DNA of 64,000 bases, from NCBI GenBank assembly GCA_023653785.1, contig JAMKCH010079145.1, positions 24,699 through 88,698 on the forward strand. Reading direction: 5' to 3'. The position numbers and the translations under genes were made by a program. Below the pieces are notes generated by a model. That model was given only the letters and a program-made list of their open reading frames with translations. It made no database searches and was not told the origin of the DNA. The DNA comes from Ophioderma brevispina. Its lineage: Eukaryota; Echinodermata; Ophiuroidea; Amphilepidida; Ophiodermatidae. Shown one piece after another: positions 11,991 to 22,409 of this stretch. Position 1 is the first letter of the stretch; each line of letters opens with the position of its first letter.

Positions 11991-12420
11991 TCGGGGTAAA
12001 TGTTCATGGAGAGTTCATATATCAAGCGACGTAAGGGGTGTGGGTAGTGGTGCCTCCTCCCGCGCGAAGCGCAAAACCCGTGCAATATTTCGGTGTCCAA
12101 AACGCGATTTTTCCTCATGCAAATTGATCGAAACAATTGACTTTGTAAATGGTTCACGTTATGATTGGTGTGATCGAAGTAAAATATATTGATTTAGTTT
12201 GTATTCATCACTTTATTCATATGTAACGTTTTCGTGGAGAGTTCCTATATCAAGCGACACGGGGTATGAGTTGCGGGAGGCTCGAACCCTTTGCAATGTT
12301 CGCTTTCCACAACACATTTCCTCATGCAAATTTGACATTTGAAATATGCAAGTTGTCCCCCATATAATGCTTGGAAAGAGTTCCATATGTACCCCCGCCC
12401 CCCACCCTTTAAAATCCTAC
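11991..12420. repeat. Two monomers of the roughly 220-bp repeat
   Basis: The phrase GAGAGTTCATATATCAAGCG near 12008 recurs as GAGAGTTCCTATATCAAGCG near 12238, a period of about 232 bp. Each is followed by the GCGAAGCGC / TGCAAT / CATGCAAATTTG markers. Confidence 0.65.
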
Positions 12421-12489
12421 AGAAACAAACCAACATACGCCCTGCACTGAAATCGGGTCTATAAACTCTATAACAGGGTTCAAACGAAA

Positions 12490-12834
12490 GCTTAAGATTT
12501 TAGGACATCCAACAGTACTATATGTGGTTACATGACTTGTAGTGATTTCGTATAATAAGATCCCAAATTATTTTCTTACCTTGTATTTGGCTACAGAAAT
12601 GCCTTGAAAGTAAAAACAAAAGGCGATTTTGATTTGCCTTAGTAAAACATGCATGGGCTGTAAAACTTATTCAATTCGAAATTTCACAATTTTTGTACAA
12701 AAGAAAATGATTAAGTAGATCATCATTTCACATGGGGATATTTTTTGATAGAAAAGCTTTCTTAGTGCAGAAATCGAAATTTTCATTTTTTTTCGGGGGC
12801 ACCCTGTTATGTGAAATATATCGTTGCACTTTAA
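12490..12834. mobile_element. TTAA element, GGTGCAACGAGAG family, decayed left end
   Basis: Shares CTTACCTTGTATTTGGCTAC, AAAGGCGATT and CACATGGGGATATT blocks with the copies at 26136 and 27351. The right end is ATCGTTGCACT-TTAA. The left end is too diverged to show its TTAA clearly. Confidence 0.6.
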
Positions 12835-13039
12835 CCGCGCGTTTTAGCGCTGAAACCTTTGGAATTTTATGGGTTACAAAAGTATATCCGTAGATGAAGG
12901 TATAACGTAGGCTAAGTGTCATTGTCGCATGTTTATTTCGGCGAGTTGGGGGAGTGACGCGGCTCCCTTGGATCCGCGCCATTGATATTACCAACTTTGA
13001 ATACCCATACTGATTTAAGACAATCGAAACATTCAATTC

Positions 13040-13185
13040 CACCAATTTCGCATTGATCCCTCTTTCTTCTCTCTCTTTCGATCTCTTCCCTCCTCTCCCT
13101 CTTGTTTCTTCTCCCTCTCGTTTTGCTTCTCTCTCTTTTTTCCCTTCTTTCTCTCCTTTTTTTTTTTTTTTTTTCTTCCTCAAAA
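13040..13185. repeat. Polypyrimidine tract
   Basis: About 120 bases of C/T only (CTCTCTTTC-type units) ending in a T run. The opposite-strand lysine/glutamate/arginine-rich frame of 174 codons (12728-13252) is created by this tract. Confidence 0.75.
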
Positions 13186-15340
13186 AAGTGGTGCGGCGAT
13201 CCCCCCACCTGGCGCATAGCTGCGACCAGCCCTGTAAATATCTTAAATGCATAATTGATGCGAATTTACTGAACGGTCGACCAGTGAGTCGTAGAGCATC
13301 ACAGAATTAATCGAGCGAAAGTAAGTTTCGCGCAAAAAAAATAGACAAAAGACTCTGCTTGGGGATTTTGTTTTTGCTCCTTGCCCATCATTAATCAATT
13401 TTCTCCCCGTGGAATTGGTGGCAAAGAAGAACCAGTTTAGCTTAGCGATTTTCACATTTTTCACATGGCAGACATTTAAACTTAAGATTTTGAAATACTA
13501 ACAGTCTGAGTAGCTTCTCGGTTTCATATGGAGAGGACCATCACCATCATCTTCCCAGGGATTCATCATGCATATTTCGAGTCAGTGTTGGCGGCTTGAA
13601 TGAGCACTTGGGGGTCTTCATACTTCATGCATTGCAGCGCAGTTAGTGAAGTATACGCTCGCGTCTCCCAAATTACTTTTAAAAACCGTTAATTTAATTC
13701 AATCTTTTTTGGATATGATATATCTATCATGTCTATTGAGATATTCATCAAGAGAAGCATACTGTTATTATGTTATGAAAGTGTGGTATTATATTGCTGA
13801 GTTCAAGCCCGATTTCTGCATTGATATGGACACTATAGCAAACAGATGTTATAGGCCTACGTATTATTTAGATAGAACGCGAATAATATGCTATATGGTC
13901 AATTGAACCATTGCAAATCATTAAGTGAAAGGGAACTGACCTAAAACAAAAATACCGCAGGGGCAATAGTGAAATATGCCAAATTTGGCCACACCATGGT
14001 TAAAAAGATACGTAGGGCATAATATGTGGACATTTTGGTTGATGAAAAGCTATGAAAATGATTGAATGGTTAGGCGCAAATCTTGATGCCCTAGGCTAGG
14101 CTGATGAGTTCGGAAAATACAGACATGAATGGTAGGCCTTATATGAAACCAATAATTAACGGTTGACTGTGAAGTTTCATGTCAAGGCCACCTCATCATC
14201 TAGCCATCTGCGAAATGCACTTGAACACCACGTAATTCTTTTCGCCAAAGGCGCGTTATTTTAAGTGATCGACAAAAGTTTCAAATGAAAATGCCACTGT
14301 ATGTTATATTAATCATGTTGATCTGATGTGCTTCCGCCACTTTTAAAGGGGGGCATTATTTGAAAACATGCATTATACACCTAGAGGATGATGAAAGGAA
14401 AATACACAGCTGATATGTTTTGAGGTTAATGTTCTTTCGTTCGTTCGTTTGCTACGAGTGACTCGTTTGTTAATAATGTCTTGGCCCGGACAACCGTTAT
14501 CCCGCGCCGTAATATTTGGATGATGCTTACTTCAAACCCTTGCCCCATATCCGGGTCGGGTCGCTTTCCGTCTTTGTCGTTTGTCCCAGACCTGCTTTCC
14601 ATCTTCTTTGATAGGCCATTGGCCTTCCCATCTCTTCTTTGGTCGCCTTGTCCCATTTTTTCTCAGTGATGTGGACAGCCACCTCACCAGACTCTGGTCA
14701 TCCGTCCTCTGAACATGCCCGGGTGTAGGCTACATGTCTAACCCGGACTAAACCATCTCACCCCTCGGAATATTTTGCTCCCTGGATGGATTTGCCGGTT
14801 GCAATGAAAGTGATGAAGTGAGGGTTCCTTATTGTCAACATAGTAGCGTCTGTAGTAAACGCCCTCGAGGGGTGAAATATTATTTTTTTAAAGGAGGACT
14901 TTGTTTATTAATTTCCATCGGGAACCATAGCCAGTACCGTCTGGAATATCCTGGTGCTCCCGCTCAAAAGATCGATGTTTGAACAAGCTCATCAACATCA
15001 AACAATGCTGATGCACGCTGAATGAAAATCGCATGACAAAGAGATATATATGTCCATCTAAAAATGGTCTATGTAACACCCATTTTTACATAGAGGGATT
15101 GTAATTTCTCTAAAAAATCCTCAATTACCCAAGTAGGCCTATCTACACTTTAATTTGAGGACATATGCACATTTTATAGCCAGTTCAGGCCGGCAAACCT
15201 GTCAGTGACACAGTGTCACTGATTGCTCAATCGCTAATGCTATGAGCATTAAATATAATGTTAATGTACAGAATGGACAAAGCATTCCATTACAGAATTA
15301 CCATGTTACGAAATGCCGTGTTGCCCAGGGCCTTAGGGTG
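13186..15340. other. Non-coding unique-looking DNA
   Basis: No supported gene. A small (CGTT)n run is at 14434-14450. A possible donor GCGAAA|GTAAGT at 13321 has no convincing exon before it. Frames of 60 to 90 codons lack splice support. Confidence 0.4.
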
Positions 15341-16976
15341 TGGTATGTGCAAGCTTTGGGTGTTGGGTTATGGTCTGTGGTATGGTCAGGGGTATGCGGG
15401 TGGTGTTGTGGTCGTGCAGGCATGAGTGGGTTTAGGGGTTGTGGTTCGGGGGTATGGGTGTTGTCTGCGCCTAGAGGGTTTGGAGATGTGGGTCCATGGG
15501 TATGGGTGTGGGTCCGGGGTATGGGGATGTGGTCCGGGGAAGGGTGGCATGGGTATGGGTGTGGTCGGGGGTATGAGGGTGGGTCCGTCCGGGGTATGGA
15601 CATGTGGTCCCTAGGGGGTGTGGTCGGATGTGTATGGTGGGGGTCAGGGTATTGCATAGGGCTGACACCCGTGAGGTTGTGGTGTGTGTGGTTACAATAT
15701 AGGGGTGTGGTATGAGGATATGGGGGGTGGATTTGGAAGCATGGGTGTTGCACAGAGTATGGGGTGGTGTTTTTGTAGTCTTGGGTGTGGTGTGAGGGTG
15801 TGGATGGGGCGTGGTCAGGAGGGGTAGGGGTTGGTCCGGGTGGGGGGGGTATGGGGTGTGTCAGGGGTATGGGGTGTGGTTGGGTATGTCCGGGGGTTTA
15901 TGGAGATGTGGTCCGTAGTGTGGGTGCGGGGTATGGAGGTGTGGTCGGGGGTATTGCACTAATAGGGCTGACAATTGTGAGGGTTGTGTGGTGACTGGTG
16001 AGTGGTCAAGGATAGGGGTGTGGTCTGGGTCTGGGTTATGATGGGTGGTCTTGGAAAGTATGGGTGTTTGCCAATGTATGGGGTATGGTCTGGGGTGTGG
16101 GTGTGGTCCAGGGTATGGTCCAGGGGTAGGGGGTGTGTGTGTTGTGGTCTGTGGGTATGGGGTGTGGTCTGTGGGTATAGGGTGTGGTTGGGGAATGGGT
16201 TTTGGTCTGGGGGTGTTAGGGGGTGTGGGTCTGGGGTATTGAGAGGTATGGTCTGGGGGAATGGGGTGTGTAGTCGGGGTATGGGGCTGTGGAGCGGGGT
16301 ATGGTCGGGTATGGAGATGTGGTCCATGGGGTGGGTGATCCAGAGGTATGGGGTGTGTTAGTTGGGGTATATAGGTATGGCATAGGGCGACACTTGTGAG
16401 GTGTGGGTGTGGTCGGTCACTGCGGGTTATGAAGTATGGGTGTGCCCCCCAGGTATGGGTGGGTTTTGGGGTGTGAGGGTGTGCGTCCAGAGGTAAGGGG
16501 AGTGGTCCAGGGTATGGGTGTGGGTGGGTATGGGTTGTTGTGGTCGGGGTATGGGTGTGGTCTGGGGTATGGAGGCGTGGTCTGGGGGTATGGAGATGGG
16601 GTCCGTAGGGGGGGTGTGTTCTGGTCGGGTATGCATAGGGGGCTGACATTTTTGTGAGGGTGGGTGTGTGGGCCATTGATTTGGGGGGTGTGGTCTGGGG
16701 ATGTGGGGGGGTGTTGTCTTGGAAAGTATGGGTGTTTGCCCAGGGTATGGGGTGTGGTCTGGGTGTGGGGTTATTGGTCCGGGGTGATGGATGTGGTTCC
16801 GTTGGTATGGGGTGTTGTGCTGGCCAGGGATATTGGAGGTGTGGTTGGGGTATTGGAGGGGTCAGGATAAAGGTGTGGTCAGGGGTATGGTGTGGTCCGG
16901 GGGGGTGAGGTGTTGTCCTGGGGATATGGGGGGGTATGATCCTGGGTATGGTGGGGTGTCCCAGGGGTATGTATGT
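15341..16976 (+). repeat. G-rich minisatellite with higher-order structure
   Basis: About 1.6 kb of GGGGTATGGGTGTGGTC-like units of 15-20 bp on the plus strand, with almost no C. Larger blocks recur: GGGCTGACA...TGTGAGG at about 15659, 15966, 16386 (as GGGCGACAC) and 16640, and TTGGAAAGTATGGGTGTTTG at about 16049 and 16720. These suggest duplications of 250-420 bp. Runs of G spaced by 3-7 bases could form G-quadruplexes. The 271-codon minus-strand frame (15861-16676; His, Thr, Pro only) is a by-product. Confidence 0.85.
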
Positions 16977-17376
16977 TCAAAAGAACAATTCTATATCGGA
17001 CGACAATTTGGACCGCCATCACCATTTTTCAACGAAAAGGTCAAAAGGGGCATCTGGGGGTCATTTGAGTTATTGTTGACAATTGCTGAAATATTTCTTG
17101 CACAGAAATGCTAGCATCCACCAAAAGTTGCTTCGAATGATTCTTGAGTGAGTGTATGAGGGGATGTTCTGTAACCTGACCAATATGACACACTATGAAT
17201 TCGGACCGTATCAGAATAAAATGTCCTTTATCTGTTCAGGGGTTGCCCCAATTCGAGGGGGTATAAAACAAATTGTGTCAGATGGGTCAGGGTCACAGTA
17301 ACTCCTGTGTTTGAGGTGTTTTTGTTTAGTTTAAATGCTTCCAGAGAAAGAGATGGGTATGGTCTTCCAGTGACCT
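16977..17376. other. Non-coding, partly repeated
   Basis: No gene. The phrase TGTTCTGTAACCTGACC at 17167 reappears near 49564, so this is part of a dispersed repeat. Confidence 0.4.
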
Positions 17377-17423
17377 TGATGAATTCAGCAGACTTATATG
17401 GAATAAGTCTGCTGAATTCATCA
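17377..17423. repeat. Perfect 21-bp hairpin with 5-base loop
   Basis: The left arm TGATGAATTCAGCAGACTTA(T) (17377-17397) and the right arm (17403-17423) are exact reverse complements around ATGGA. Weaker symmetry continues outward (GTGACC / GGTGAC). Confidence 0.9.
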
Positions 17424-17502
17424 GGGTGACTAGTGACCCAGGGGCACTAAAGGGCCATACCCGAAAGGGATTGGTAATTCAAGAAAATTGTTCGGCTTCA
17501 GT

Positions 17503-17709
17503 CAGTGGCGTAACGGGCCTGCCCGCTCTGAGGGGGCAAATTTCCCAGTTTTGGGAAATTTTCCCTCTCAGGGAGTCAAAATGCCAATTTTTCCCGGTCA
17601 GAGGGCCAAAAAACGGCTGATTTAGCATGGTTTTTTCAATTTTTTTCCCGGCCAAAGTCGCCAGGGGGGGCAACCTGGCCCCCCACCCCCCCCGCCTGTT
17701 ACGCCACTG
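17503..17709. mobile_element. hAT-like short element, copy 1
   Basis: Ends CAGTGGCGTAACGGGCC and GGCCTGTTACGCCACTG-like inverted repeats. An 8-bp duplication GCTTCAGT lies on each side (17495-17502 and 17710-17717). The interior has TTTTTCCCGGTCAGAGGGCC and ACGGCTGATTTAGCATG. No transposase; about 207 bp. An 8-bp duplication with CAG...CTG ends fits the hAT superfamily. Confidence 0.85.
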
Positions 17710-17775
17710 GCTTCAGTAAGTTACAAGGAGTGATCAATAGGTCATTTAGAAATATTTGAGCTCATTGTTTGATGT

Positions 17776-18273
17776 TTAAAGAGACACTGGCACATTTGAA
17801 AAATAGTGCGCCCTCAAGATTTTTCAAAATCGATATTGTAAAGCTTTTATATACAAAACCCCTCACCCGAAAAGATTAAGACCAAATCAGCTTGTAATTT
17901 AACGTTGCCGGCGACGCGAAATTCAGCAGACGACGAAAATGGTGCTTAAAACAAGAACACGCACGCCGTATGCATGTTTCCCACGCTATGAACACTGTTT
18001 GACCTGTCTATAACCTTTGTGGTTTTAATATCAGTGAGTACGAGTCAAAAATATTCATGTAATATACACATTTGTTGATTAAAGTTATGGAAAACTTAAA
18101 AGTTGGCCTACAAATTACCTGGATGTCTTTATCCTCATATCAATGTCCCTATCTGTTTGGGGTTTGTTATTTTTATGTGTAAAACATATCTCTGTTCTTC
18201 CAATGGCCTAGACTATCATTTGAGAGCAAATGAAGAATTTCATATTTTGAAAATGTGTGGCAGTGCCGCTTAA
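17776..18273. mobile_element. TTAA element, GGCACTGGCAC family, full copy
   Basis: Left end TTAA-AGAGACACTGGCACATTT; right end AATGTGTGGCAGTGCCGC-TTAA. About 498 bp. Related copies are at 58315-58863 (full), 44478-44850 (left part) and 48640-48884 (part). Confidence 0.75.
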
Positions 18274-19296
18274 ATAATGCGCAGAAAAATTTCATGGTCA
18301 CCTGGGCATGGGTGTCAATTCTTCCATTATTTGTCCCCAAATGGTGGATAGGTTTGTCTCTATGTTCATGTGGGGAGGGAGTTTGATGCTTAGGTGATTG
18401 GAACCTATGTTAAATTTTGGGGAAGAATTGGATAAAAATGTGGCAAGGAGGGTGAACATTTCTGATTTTCTGGAAAAATGACACACTAGCGCCCATGGTG
18501 TCAATGGTTCCTTTAGAATTTTTGAGCTCCTGTTCTGATGTTTACAAATGTGTGTCAAAAGGATGTTCTATTCGTTATACCACATTTTAAGATCCGGTGT
18601 TTTGTGCCCCGCTAACGGGGTGGCCGGACACACCCTCACACTCAGCAAATACTGCTTTGTGAGTGAATGTCACCAGTTTAAAAGACTGATGTCACTAAGA
18701 TGTACAAACACTTACGATACATTTGCTAAATTTGGAAATCTAAAAATATTTTTAAAAAAATCGGATTGGTGGCCCTAACATACTCTGCAATTGATAAGAG
18801 CAAAACATCCGAAAATAAGATAAAAATGGATATTGAGTTAAAAGGTTGGTGAGTCCATCAACAACCTCCCTCATTCCCGACCCCCTTTCCCCACTTTTAC
18901 TCCACCAAAATTAAATTTTTTATCATTACCCCAATGAATTACCCCTAGTGAAATGCACACACACCATCATTGGCAGCCGACTTTCTTTCTGGGTGGGTTT
19001 GGGGGATGTGGGCAGAGTGTTTTTTTGTTTTTTGGAAAAGTGAAATTTTTTTGGGGGTGAGGCCAAAATATCACAAAATAATTTGGAAGATTTTAAGATC
19101 CAATTTTTGGCCCAAAATTGCTGGTAAGTAATTTGCAGCATTTTAGTCTTTTTGAGTGAAATTTTCACTCTTTGCATTTATTTTTCAGTTCTACTTTTTT
19201 CTCTTTCTCTTTTTTGTGTTTTTTTCATTACCCTAACGCGGCGCGAGATGCAATGAGACCAACAAAACGTGGTACCGACCAGTTCGAAATGTTTCT
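18274..19296. other. Non-coding
   Basis: No supported gene. T- and G-rich degenerate stretches near 19000-19070 resemble the low-complexity filler seen near 23800. Confidence 0.35.
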
Positions 19297-20090
19297 CCTC
19301 TCTCGGTTGCATCTTCTCGGCCGTCAACAACTATTTTTTTGTCGCGCAATGACTCTCATTGGACCATTGCATCTGGGCCGTCTTACCCGGAAATGACGCA
19401 TGTTCCTCTCGTTTGCACCTGGGACGTAATTCCCGGGAAATGAATGCGAGGCTTTTCAACTGCATTTTACGGACGGGGTTTGGCCCGCGAAGGCGCAATG
19501 CTTTCATCAGGCGGTTGCCACTGGTGTACAAATGCCCATAGATGATTTCGATAGTAATAGCGACACCCATTTCGATAAGCTATTTTTTTACTTATGCAAT
19601 AAACTATTCATGACGTAACCGGAGCATGACGTAGTGTAATAGTGCCACGCACGACTATGATTTAGCGTAATACCGCCAGTCACGACTGGCGAACTCTAAG
19701 CTACAAATTTTCATGCATAATCAGTGTGCAGCTACGCATCCTTATTAATTTATTTATTTAGTTATTATCCCTGTTTTTATTGCATTCGCACGCAGATGTT
19801 CCTCGTTCATCTTGTTACTTCTTTCCGGAAACTTGTCGGCGATGTTCCCTCGTTGCATCTGGGCCTCTTCCGGGAAAATGACTCGATGTTCCTCGTTGCA
19901 TCTGGGCCGCTTCCGGAAAATGACGCGATGTTTTTTTCGTTGCATCTGGCCGTTATTGACTTGACGCTACTTATTCCTGTGCCCGGGAAAACGGCCGGAT
20001 TCAATGAAACGCAAAATTTGGCTCTCGTTGCCCCTCGGCCCGTTAAAATAAAAAGTAGATTGCCCCTCGTTGTATTTGGGCCGTCGGTCG
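19297..20090. repeat. CpG-rich degenerate minisatellite
   Basis: Repeated phrases TTCCTCGTTGCATCTGGGCC and TTCCGG(G)AAAATGACGC occur about eight times (for example 19313, 19369, 19408, 19846, 19889, 19931) with spacing of about 40-60 bp. They are separated by unrelated DNA at 19560-19790. CpG dinucleotides are retained, unlike the surrounding DNA. Confidence 0.65.
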
Positions 20091-20208
20091 GTAGCCAAAC
20101 GACCCGGTCCGGGTTAGGGTTAAAAAAAACGTATTGAGAATTTACTGATGTATTATTTTTATTTACTTACATACATTGTTTGTTTGTCTTCCCATGGTCC
20201 ACCAACAG

Positions 20209-20317
20209 TTCACACAGATTACAACAGCAAAACCATGAGAAAGGAATCAATAATGCAGAAATTTCTGAAATGTTGGCCGAGTACATACGACGCAATGCTG
20301 AAATGAAGCTGACCAAA
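20209..20317 (+). CDS. Candidate exon 4, helical peptide
   Basis: 109-nt exon. The acceptor is TTTGTTTGTCTTCCC...CAACAG and the donor is ACCAAA|GTAGGT. The first T completes the TA left by candidate exon 3 (Tyr). Then 36 codons are open: SHRLQQQNHEKGINNAEISE followed by MLAEYIRRNAEMKLTK, in phase 0. The run of Gln, Glu, Arg and Leu predicts a continuous helix. A TTAA element begins only 15 nt after the donor (20333). Family not recognised. Confidence 0.5.
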
Positions 20318-20332
20318 GTAGGTGTCATCAGA

Positions 20333-20690
20333 TTAAAGGTGCAATGAGAGATTTCAAATAAAACAGGTGTCCCTAACAATGTGCAAATTCTGATTTGGAC
20401 ACTGGTGTAAATTTTATATCAAAAGTCTCCCCCATCCGTAGACTATTAAGCTGAGAACTGTTTCTTTTCTTTGGTACAAAAATTGTGAAATTTCTAATTT
20501 CCATATAGGGGGATAATGAAATTCACCTATGGTTTTCTATTGGAATATAAGCATATAAGCCACCTTTTGGGTTTCCATTTTAAGTTACTTCCTGTAGCCA
20601 AATAAAGGTAGTGAATCTTATTGAATCTATATGAAATCCTACATATCACAGAAAATATGGATGAATTGACCTCTCTACGTTGCACCTTAA
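20333..20690. mobile_element. TTAA element, GGTGCAACGAGAG family (inverted copy)
   Basis: TTAA-AGGTGCAATGAGAGATTTC on the left; ACGTTGCACC-TTAA on the right. The interior (GTAGCCAAATAAAGGTAGTG, TTTGGTACAAAAATTG) is the reverse complement of the copies at 26136 and 27351. Confidence 0.75.
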
Positions 20691-20804
20691 AAGTGGAGGT
20701 TGTATGAGCAGTCCTCTCAACTCCTTCTCCCTATTGCATAAAGCTCTGCCCAAATCGTGTCTACTCTACTACCAAGTCATGAGACTAGAAAACAAGCATA
20801 TTAA

Positions 20805-21019
20805 CAGTGGCGTAATGGGCCTGCCCGCTCTGAGGGGCAATTTCCCAGTCTGGGGAAATTTTCCTCTCAGGGGGGTCAAAAGGCCAATATTTCCCGGTCA
20901 CAGAGGGCCTAAAAAAACGGCTGATTTAGCATGATTTTTGCAAATTTTTTCCCCTGCCACAGCCGTCAGGTGTGGGGGGCACACCTGCCCCCCTGCCCCC
21001 CCGGCCTGTTACGCCACTG
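20805..21019. mobile_element. hAT-like short element, copy 2
   Basis: CAGTGGCGTAATGGGCC to GGCCTGTTACGCCACTG. ATATTAA repeats on both sides (20798-20804 and 21020-21026). It landed on the left TTAA of the next element, so that TTAA is now duplicated. Confidence 0.8.
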
Positions 21020-21022
21020 ATA

Positions 21023-22409
21023 TTAAAGCAATATTAGGCAATTTTTTGAAGAGCGCCCCCAATTTTTTAACCCCCATTTTTCAAAAATTTTTGGATTGAG
21101 TGAGTGAGTATTAAGTTTAACGACAACTCAACACATTGTGTTATATCGTGTCCATTACATTTGTCATTACACATTAAGCTAAAAACCATCCACAATGCCA
21201 ATAGTAAAACTCTAAAACTTTCATTCAATTCAAATAACAATTACACAATTACAAAGGATACACATCATACAGGATACATCACTATGCAAATATTACCCGT
21301 AGAAAACATGCAGTCAATAAAAACAAGTTCAAAGATCTACTGAATAAATGTTATAACAAACACATCAGACTGATGACAAAGTTCTCACTCATGCAGTACC
21401 AAGCAAAAACTGTCAAACTTCAATACAGATAATCGACATCACATCACCATGCAAACATGAGATCCCCTTACAGACCCAAATAGATTGTCTCATACATGAA
21501 CATTTTATAAATGGCTTCCAATACCTTGGTCATTATGCCCCACCTGATATTTTTAAATTACTCAACAATGATACAGTAGACCCCCTAATACATGCTTACT
21601 TATTACTATAAAAAAAAAAATAAATAGGTGGTCTACCTATGTAACCATGGTAATTGATAAAGTGTTTGATTTTTCATGATAATTGATTTAAGCTACATGT
21701 ACTTAAACGAGTCAACAAAAGAAACATCTTATATACAATTATAACTAAAATCCTAACTTTTAAATACAACCGCGTCCTGTTCAAATAACGACTTAGTTGC
21801 CCCGAACACAGCAGGGGGCCCCTGTAAGTGACCTTTTACGACATGCAGGGGACCACATCGGGCCAATTCTAAACAAACCCCCGAACCCGCCGGGGGGTTC
21901 AAAAATTGGAGAGTTTTACATGGTTGAATTGGTACTGGCTAGTAACTAATCTGTGAATGTTCAGCTCGAAAATCATCTATGTGTCACAATGAAGAATTTT
22001 GTACTAGAATAATTATTATCGGGGATCCCCGATAATATTCAAAGGCTGCTGGCCACGGCCTCGCATGTGAATACCGGGAATAGCGCCATGTAGTGTCTAC
22101 GCTCATCTCTATTAGTTGTTTTTTTTATAGTCAGAGGCAAGTCAAGTTTAGGTTCTGTCTCGAGGTGCACTATTTCATATGGACACAATAAACGGTCAGC
22201 ATTTCCAGCTCTGCCGTAAGTCGAATCTGGGATCCACCCATTCTATATCGCTTATTGTGATAAATACGCCATTTTTAGCATTCCTCATCTCTCTCGTTCG
22301 GTCAGGCAAATAGTTTCCTAGAAATTGCCCAAACGTACTGTGGCAAAAACAAAAATAATCAATTTGGAAAATTGTGGGCGCTCTTCAAAAATGTGCTAAA
22401 ATTGCTTAA
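21023..22409. mobile_element. TTAA element with GAAGAGCGCCC ends, 1.4 kb
   Basis: Left end TTAA-AGCAATATTAGGCA followed by TTTGAAGAGCGCCCCCAAT. The right end is the mirror image: GTGGGCGCTCTTCAAAAATG then AAATTGC-TTAA. The interior has no transposase-like frame but holds a perfect palindrome at 22014. Relatives: 42983-43334 and a right end near 32880-32932. Confidence 0.65.
22014..22037. repeat. Perfect 24-bp palindrome
   Basis: TATTATCGGGGA joined to its exact reverse complement without a spacer, centred on GGATCC. Confidence 0.9.

Noticed and set aside
12728..13252. 174-codon minus-strand Lys/Glu/Arg-rich frame
   Set aside because: Created by the polypyrimidine tract on the plus strand; its flanks are part of a TTAA element.
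15861..16676. 271-codon minus-strand frame, the longest in the window
   Set aside because: It consists of His, Thr, Pro and Tyr repeats dictated by the opposite strand of the G-rich minisatellite. All reading frames there are open because the array lacks stop-forming bases.
20110..20130. Telomere-like GGGTTAGGGTTA
   Set aside because: Only about two units, with no array.
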